DNA of 5,370 bases, from positions 1 to 5,370 of the forward strand of contig JAISDI010000040.1 of the NCBI GenBank assembly GCA_031264895.1, written 5' to 3'. The number at the start of each line of letters is the position of its first letter. The first letter of the stretch is position 1. Made by a program: the position numbers and the translations under genes. The DNA comes from Endomicrobium sp. GTDB lineage: Bacteria; Elusimicrobiota; Endomicrobiia; Endomicrobiales; Endomicrobiaceae. Positions 4,937 through 5,370 of the stretch are shown here, piece after piece. A model generated the notes under the pieces. The model had not been told where the DNA came from and did not search any database. It saw only the letters and a program-made list of their open reading frames with translations.

Positions 4937-5370
4937 AATTTCGTTGAAAAGCAAATCTTTGTACGCCGCTCTTTTTCTTATCAATGAGGCTTTTTTTCCG
5001 TCAACCAAAACTTCCGCAAGCAGCGGCCTTGAATTATACTGCGACGCCATTGCCGCTCCGTAAGCGCCGGCGCATTTTATCAAAAGCAGTTCCCCCTGCT
5101 CCAAAAAGGGAAGCATTCTGTCTTTTCCCATAAAATCGCCGCTTTCGCATATCGGCCCAACAACGTCGGTTTTAATTTTTTTTGCATTTGTTTTTTTTAC
5201 GGGAATTATTTCGTGATATGCTTCGTAAAGCGTCGGTCTTATCAGATCGTTCATGCCCGCGTCGGTTATTAGAAAACTTTTTCCGCCTGAATTCTTTCTG
5301 TAAATAACTTTTGCCAGAAGATGTCCCGCATTTCCGGCAATCGAACGGCCTGGCTCAAAAATAAACTTTT
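4934..5370 (-). CDS. lysA: Diaminopimelate decarboxylase, C-terminal part (runs off right edge)
   Basis: This PLP-dependent fold-type III enzyme decarboxylates meso-diaminopimelate to L-lysine, the last step of the pathway, in the cytoplasm. The window holds 144 codons, roughly the last third of a family usually near 400-420 residues; the start lies beyond 5370. The methionine at 5252-5254 is internal: the frame continues upstream without a stop and encodes conserved LysA sequence (EPGRSIAGNAG, then TDAGMNDLIRP). Other hallmarks are CESGDF (Cys codon 5147-5149), whose Cys/Glu reach into the partner subunit's active site, and GAYGAAMASQYNSRP, containing the tyrosine that contacts PLP. It is upstream of dapF with a 9-base gap, and its TAG stop is part of the dapF Shine-Dalgarno. 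No frameshift or missing key residue is seen in the visible part. Identification is secure. Confidence 0.97.
   Translation of the reverse strand, partial: KFIFEPGRSIAGNAGHLLAKVIYRKNSGGKSFLITDAGMNDLIRPTLYEAYHEIIPVKKTNAKKIKTDVVGPICESGDFMGKDRMLPFLEQGELLLIKCAGAYGAAMASQYNSRPLLAEVLVDGKKASLIRKRAAYKDLLFNEI

Noticed and set aside
4934..5254. lysA starting at the ATG at 5252-5254
   Set aside because: The frame continues upstream to the window edge with conserved LysA sequence (EPGRSIAGNAG), so this methionine is internal.

Overview
The window is a bacterial lysine/meso-diaminopimelate (DAP) biosynthesis locus. Every convincing gene lies on the minus strand, so transcription runs from high to low coordinates: lysA (C-terminal third, entering from the right edge), dapF, dapA, dapB, a 460-base repeat-filled spacer, then dapL and a small TfoX N-terminal-domain protein. 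A second repeat-rich, apparently non-coding stretch fills the left end (1-474).

The five dap/lys genes cover every step from aspartate semialdehyde and pyruvate to L-lysine: DapA makes the dihydrodipicolinate precursor, DapB reduces it, DapL transaminates tetrahydrodipicolinate directly to LL-DAP, DapF epimerises LL- to meso-DAP, and LysA decarboxylates meso-DAP to lysine. No succinylase or acetylase genes (dapD/dapC/dapE) are present, and DapL makes them unnecessary. lysA-dapF-dapA-dapB are separated by only 9, 22 and 14 bases, each with a strong Shine-Dalgarno, so they look like one operon. It is closed by a strand-specific intrinsic terminator just after dapB. dapL and the tfoX-like gene (3 bases apart) would form a second unit with its own terminator.

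The two non-coding regions (1-474 and 1960-2419) carry related families of small palindromic repeats. One family has short hairpins with different stem sequences but a shared tail close to GACGGGG. A second has GC-rich 7-9 bp stems around a 9-base loop. A third is a 28-base inverted repeat (27/28 match) bounding positions 58-406. These repeats are the least ordinary content here. I see no defence system, prophage, CRISPR array, transposase gene or RNA gene.

Organism: the sequence is moderately AT-rich, uses GGAGG-type ribosome sites and has the DapL route with repeat-laden spacers. This fits several phyla that use DapL. An Elusimicrobiota-like (Endomicrobium/Elusimicrobium) source is a low-confidence guess, because no taxonomic marker gene is present.
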